Below are positions 60,913-64,000 of a stretch of 64,000 nucleotides of DNA, one piece after another; position 1 is the stretch's first letter, and the number at the start of each line of letters is the position of its first letter. A model generated the notes under the pieces. The model was given only the letters and a program-made list of their open reading frames with translations, made no database searches and was not told the origin of the DNA. Location: contig NZ_AP019749.1 of assembly GCF_006740045.1 (NCBI RefSeq), positions 2,747,001 through 2,811,000 of the forward strand, given 5' to 3'. Origin of the DNA: Comamonas terrigena NBRC 13299. Lineage in GTDB: Bacteria > Pseudomonadota > Gammaproteobacteria > Burkholderiales > Burkholderiaceae_C. Made by a program: the position numbers and the translations under genes.

Positions 60913-61616
60913 ATACCCCCGCCTCCCCTGCTCCGGCCGCCACCGACGCCCTGGTCCTGGTCGTGGAAGACGAACCCCGGCTGGCCGCCGTGCTCTGCGA
61001 CTACCTGCGCGCCAGCGGCTACCGCTGCGAATGGATTGCCGACGGCGCCCAGGTCATGTCCGCCTATGCCCAGCGCCAGCACGACCTCATCCTGCTGGAC
61101 GTGATGCTGCCCCACCGCGACGGCATCAGCCTGTGCCAGGAGCTGCGGGCGCACAGCCAGGTCCCCATCATCATGGTCACGGCGCGTGTCGACGAGGTGG
61201 ACCGCCTGCTGGGCCTGCAGATCGGTGCCGACGACTATGTGTGCAAGCCCTTCAGCCCCCGGGAGGTCATTGCCCGCGTGGGCACCGTGCTACGCCGCTA
61301 CCGCCAGACCCCGGCACCCCGGGCGCAGCCGCTGCAGATCGACGAACCCAACTTCCGCGCCCAGCTGCACGGGCGGGAGCTGGACCTCACGCCGGTGGAG
61401 TTCCGCCTGCTCTGCGCCCTGGCCTCCAGCCCGGTGCGCATCTGGCCGCGCGAACAGCTGCTGAACCACCTGTACCCCGACCACCGCGTCGTCATCGACC
61501 GCACCGTCGACAGCCACATCAAGAACCTGCGGCGCAAGCTGACGGAAACCGGCGGCCAGGAAGACCCCATCCGCTCGGTCTACGGCGTGGGCTACCGGCT
61601 GGACCTGGCGGTCTGA
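60909..61616 (+). CDS. OmpR-family response regulator (BaeR-like)
   Basis: 235 residues. Receiver domain with acidic pair VVEDEPRLAAVL, phospho-Asp in LILLDVMLPHRDGISLC (about 62) and Lys in DDYVCKPFSPREVIARV (about 111). Winged-helix output domain (LDLTPVEFRLLCALASSPVR, VIDRTVDSHIKNLRRKL, IRSVYGVGYRLDLA). Start overlaps the kinase stop as ATGA. Likely activates the adjacent RND operon. Confidence 0.92.
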   Translation: MNTPASPAPAATDALVLVVEDEPRLAAVLCDYLRASGYRCEWIADGAQVMSAYAQRQHDLILLDVMLPHRDGISLCQELRAHSQVPIIMVTARVDEVDRLLGLQIGADDYVCKPFSPREVIARVGTVLRRYRQTPAPRAQPLQIDEPNFRAQLHGRELDLTPVEFRLLCALASSPVRIWPREQLLNHLYPDHRVVIDRTVDSHIKNLRRKLTETGGQEDPIRSVYGVGYRLDLAV

Positions 61617-61782
61617 TACGGTCGCATGGCTCCGGTTCAAGCGCGCACCACTGCCAGCCCGGCCATCCAAGCGCCCTGGAAGACAAAATCTTGTGCAGAT
61701 GTTGCTGCCCACAGGTGCGCAGCCGCCTGACAATGCGCGCCATGGCAACAAGCAACCAAATCTGTAGGAGCGGGGGCACACA

Positions 61783-62250
61783 ATGGAGGTGACCCCATGG
61801 AGACCACCCCAGCACGTCAAGGTCAAGGCACTGGGACTGCACTGGCGCGACGGCAAGCTGCTGGCGGCGGAAGTGTTTGACGACCAGGGCCACCTGGTCG
61901 GCGTGCGCCCACTGGGCGGCGGCGTAGAGTTTGGCGAGCGCTGGCAGGCCGCGCTGGTGCGCGAATTCAAGGAAGAGCTGGGCGTGGACGTGCAGCTCAC
62001 CGGCGCGCCGCTGGTGATGGAGAACATCTACACCCACCATGGCGCAACCGGCCACGAGGTGCTGTTCATTGGTGAAGTGCAGTTCAGCACGGACTGTTTT
62101 GCCCACCTCACCCGCATTGAGTTCCACGAAGACAACGGCACACCCTGCACCGCACGCTGGTTTGCGCTGTCAGAGCTGGACCTGCCCGGCGGCCCGGCGC
62201 TCTTTCCGGCCGGGCTCAAGCACACCCTGCTCCAGGCTGCTGACACCTGA
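61783..62250 (+). CDS. Nudix hydrolase
   Basis: 155 residues. Nudix box GGGVEFGERWQAALVREFKE-ELGV (about 45-67) has all the conserved Gly, Glu, Arg-Glu-x2-Glu-Glu positions. The surrounding sequence (VKVKALGLHWRDGKLLAAEV, CTARWFALSELDLPGG) is that of small house-cleaning or nucleotide-sugar Nudix enzymes; substrate unknown. A GTAGGAG site lies 12 bases before ATG 61783. Confidence 0.9.
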   Translation: MEVTPWRPPQHVKVKALGLHWRDGKLLAAEVFDDQGHLVGVRPLGGGVEFGERWQAALVREFKEELGVDVQLTGAPLVMENIYTHHGATGHEVLFIGEVQFSTDCFAHLTRIEFHEDNGTPCTARWFALSELDLPGGPALFPAGLKHTLLQAADT

Positions 62251-62569
62251 GCAGCGGGGCAACCGGGTCACCGGGTAACGGGGTAACGGGGTGGCTGGAT
62301 AACTGGGACAGCCCTATCGCCGGGACATGGCCCGCCATAGCAGCCCTTGCGGACATGGGCGGACATGGGCGGACATGGATGTGCGCCGGCCAGGAGCTGG
62401 GACTCGCTGAAGCAGGCCACGGCCAGGACCAGCCCAGCCCAGCCCAGCCCAGCCCAGCCCAGCCCAGCCCAGCCCAGCCCAGCCCAGCATTAGCATCAGC
62501 CAAAGCAAAGGCAGCCCGGTGCCCCACCCCGTGCGCCGCCTGCCATGCTGCGCGACAATGCGCACCAGC
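62251..62569. repeat. Repeat-rich interval with (AGCCC)11
   Basis: Three tandem arrays in 320 bases: GGGTAACG-type 8-9 base units at 62255-62295; three perfect GCGGACATGG at 62349-62378; and eleven perfect AGCCC units at 62431-62485. No gene. The last array ends 84 bases before the nth start codon and so lies in its promoter or leader. Confidence 0.9.
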
Positions 62570-63229
62570 ATGAAAACCACGCAGATCGTCCCCTTCTTCC
62601 AAACCCTGCAAGCGGCCAACCCGCACCCGGAAACCGAGCTGGAATACAGCAGCGATTTCGAGCTGCTGGCCGCCGTGCTGCTGTCCGCCCAGGCCACCGA
62701 TGTGGGCGTGAACAAGGCCACTCGCAAGCTCTTTCCCGTGGCCAACACCCCGCAGGCCATTCTGGATCTGGGCCTGGAAGGGCTGGAGAGCTATATCAAG
62801 ACCATCGGCCTGTACCGCAGCAAGGCCAAGCACCTGATGGAGGCCTGCCAGATTCTGGTGGAGCGCTTCGGCGGCCAGGTGCCCCAGACGCGCGAAGAGC
62901 TGGAATCCCTGCCCGGCGTGGGCCGCAAGACCGCCAATGTGGTGCTGAACGTGGCCTTCGGCCAGCCCACGATGGCGGTGGACACGCACATCTTCCGCGT
63001 CAGCAACCGCACCGGCCTGGCGCCGGGCAAGAACCCGCTGGAAGTGGAAAAGCAGTTGCTCAAGCGCGTTCCCGCGGAATTCGCGGTCGACTCCCACCAC
63101 TGGCTGATCCTGCTGGGCCGCTATGTCTGCCAGGCCCGCACGCCCAAATGCTGGGAATGCCTGGTCACGCCCTACTGCGACTTCAAGCCCAAGACGCCCA
63201 TGCCTGCGGCGAAGAAGCGCAGCAGCTGA
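62570..63229 (+). CDS. nth: Endonuclease III
   Basis: 219 residues from ATG 62570. Helix-hairpin-helix LPGVGRKTANVVLNVAFG with the catalytic Lys, catalytic Asp in AVDTHIFRVSNRTGL, and the [4Fe-4S] ligands in CQARTPKCWECLVTPYC. Length and motifs match Nth, the DNA glycosylase/AP lyase for oxidised pyrimidines. ATG at 62570 is preferred because MKTTQIVPFFQTLQ is the normal start region. Confidence 0.95.
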   Translation: MKTTQIVPFFQTLQAANPHPETELEYSSDFELLAAVLLSAQATDVGVNKATRKLFPVANTPQAILDLGLEGLESYIKTIGLYRSKAKHLMEACQILVERFGGQVPQTREELESLPGVGRKTANVVLNVAFGQPTMAVDTHIFRVSNRTGLAPGKNPLEVEKQLLKRVPAEFAVDSHHWLILLGRYVCQARTPKCWECLVTPYCDFKPKTPMPAAKKRSS

Positions 63230-63491
63230 AGGCCTGTCGCACGCGGGTTCCGTGGACTGCCCAGGCTCCAGCCACCGCCGGCGTGGCTGCTGCGGTGCCG
63301 GTCTGCGCTGGATCTGCTTTCCGGCCCAAGCAGGCCTCATGTCAGCAGTCCGTCAGGTGTTCGCCTAACGCACAGCGCCCCATCCAATCTGCTTGTGCAT
63401 CAGCAAAAAAATCTTGCAAAAACGCACTGCGCAGGGACTTGGCGCTGACTGGTGACCACAGAATGTATTTTTCAGTGCAAGGGGCTCAAGA

Positions 63492-64000
63492 ATGAAAATT
63501 TCAACGCGATTGATATTGCTGGTGGGCGTCATGTCCATGCTGCTCCTGGGAGTCGGTCTGCTCGGCCTGCGTGGAATGGGGGGCAGCAATGACGGGCTGA
63601 GAACCGTGTACGAAGACCGGACCGTGGCCTTGGGGAAGCTGGGGCAGATCCAGAGTCTGATGATGACCAATGCCTATTTGGTCAGTGCGGCCACACTGGA
63701 TGCGAGTCCGGAGGTGGTGACCCAGCTCACCGCTTCGGTCGATGCCAATATCGGCAGGATCACCAAGGGGTGGGAGGAGTACATGGCCACCTACCTCACG
63801 CCGGAAGAGGCAGGCATTGCCAAGAAGTTTGCCGAAGCCCGTGGTAAATATGTCAAGGAGGGATTGAGGCCCGCTCTGGCGGCGCTGCGCTCCGCCGATA
63901 TGCAGGAAAGCCATCGCCTGTCTACCAAGGTGCTGCCGACGTTGTATGCGCCTGCCAAAGAGCAAGTGGATGCGCTGATCCAGCTGCAGCTTGATGTCGC
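63492..64000 (+). CDS. Methyl-accepting chemotaxis protein (N-terminal part)
   Basis: ATG 63492 opens a frame that runs off the right edge (169 codons visible). MKISTRLILLVGVMSMLLLG, VGLLGLRGMGGSNDGLRTVY and EDRTVALGKLGQIQSLMMTN are the first membrane helix and start of a 4HB_MCP ligand domain; further on KGWEEYMATYLTPEEAGIAK and LPTLYAPAKEQVDALIQLQL fit the four-helix bundle. Signalling domain lies outside the window. The 260 bases before it hold no gene. Confidence 0.85.
   Translation, partial: MKISTRLILLVGVMSMLLLGVGLLGLRGMGGSNDGLRTVYEDRTVALGKLGQIQSLMMTNAYLVSAATLDASPEVVTQLTASVDANIGRITKGWEEYMATYLTPEEAGIAKKFAEARGKYVKEGLRPALAALRSADMQESHRLSTKVLPTLYAPAKEQVDALIQLQLDV

Overview
The window looks like a high-GC betaproteobacterium of the family Comamonadaceae, most likely Comamonas or a close relative. 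This is judged from the protein sequences, the tcdA-cpoB-pal-tolB order next to a tRNA-Lys, and the codon use. No database search was possible. The first 26 kb are a prophage and the last 26 kb are ordinary chromosome. Between them lies a 12-kb accessory stretch of very small genes.

Prophage, 1 to about 26.4 kb. Reading right to left: a repressor/Cro switch (25.2-26.2 kb), a replication and recombination cluster on the minus strand (YdaU-like, DUF6475-like, HNH-like, NinB-like), a putative Q-type antiterminator, a 4-kb gap filled with cargo, then a late operon on the minus strand from small terminase (18.2 kb) through large terminase, portal, scaffold, major capsid, adaptor and head-tail proteins to tail-tip and tail-fibre genes at the left edge. 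No tape measure, tube or sheath gene is present, so the virion was probably short-tailed. Most late genes overlap by ATGA, and at least four hairpin-plus-U-run terminators sit inside the operon just before genes. No integrase is visible; it may lie left of base 1. The cargo between terminase and antiterminator holds two AT-rich HEPN-type genes (one broken by a one-base deletion), a MerR regulator with a quinone reductase, a CCA-encoding tRNA-Tyr, a 65-residue membrane protein and a duplicated 110-bp structured element.

Accessory region, 26.4 to 37.9 kb. It contains host-like genes (RRM RNA-binding protein, IF-1 paralogue, DUF1003, GAF protein, MgtC) and many proteins of 39-106 residues. About ten hairpins of one type (AGCCCGC...GCGGGC then T-run), all on the plus strand, punctuate it. 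A strong promoter at 28,974-29,003 carries a sequence resembling the prophage operator.

Chromosome, 37.9 to 64 kb. tRNA-Lys; tcdA and the Tol-Pal genes cpoB, pal and tolB; an MsbA-type exporter; slyX with a PLP aminotransferase; an acyltransferase; a DUF2867-like gene and its broken second copy; LysR/LysE; a small group of stand-alone genes (WapI-like, macro domain, DUF2199); a complete RND efflux operon divergent from a BaeSR-like two-component system; a Nudix hydrolase; endonuclease III; and the start of a chemoreceptor. The efflux operon and the kinase/regulator pair probably form one regulatory unit sensing envelope stress or drugs.
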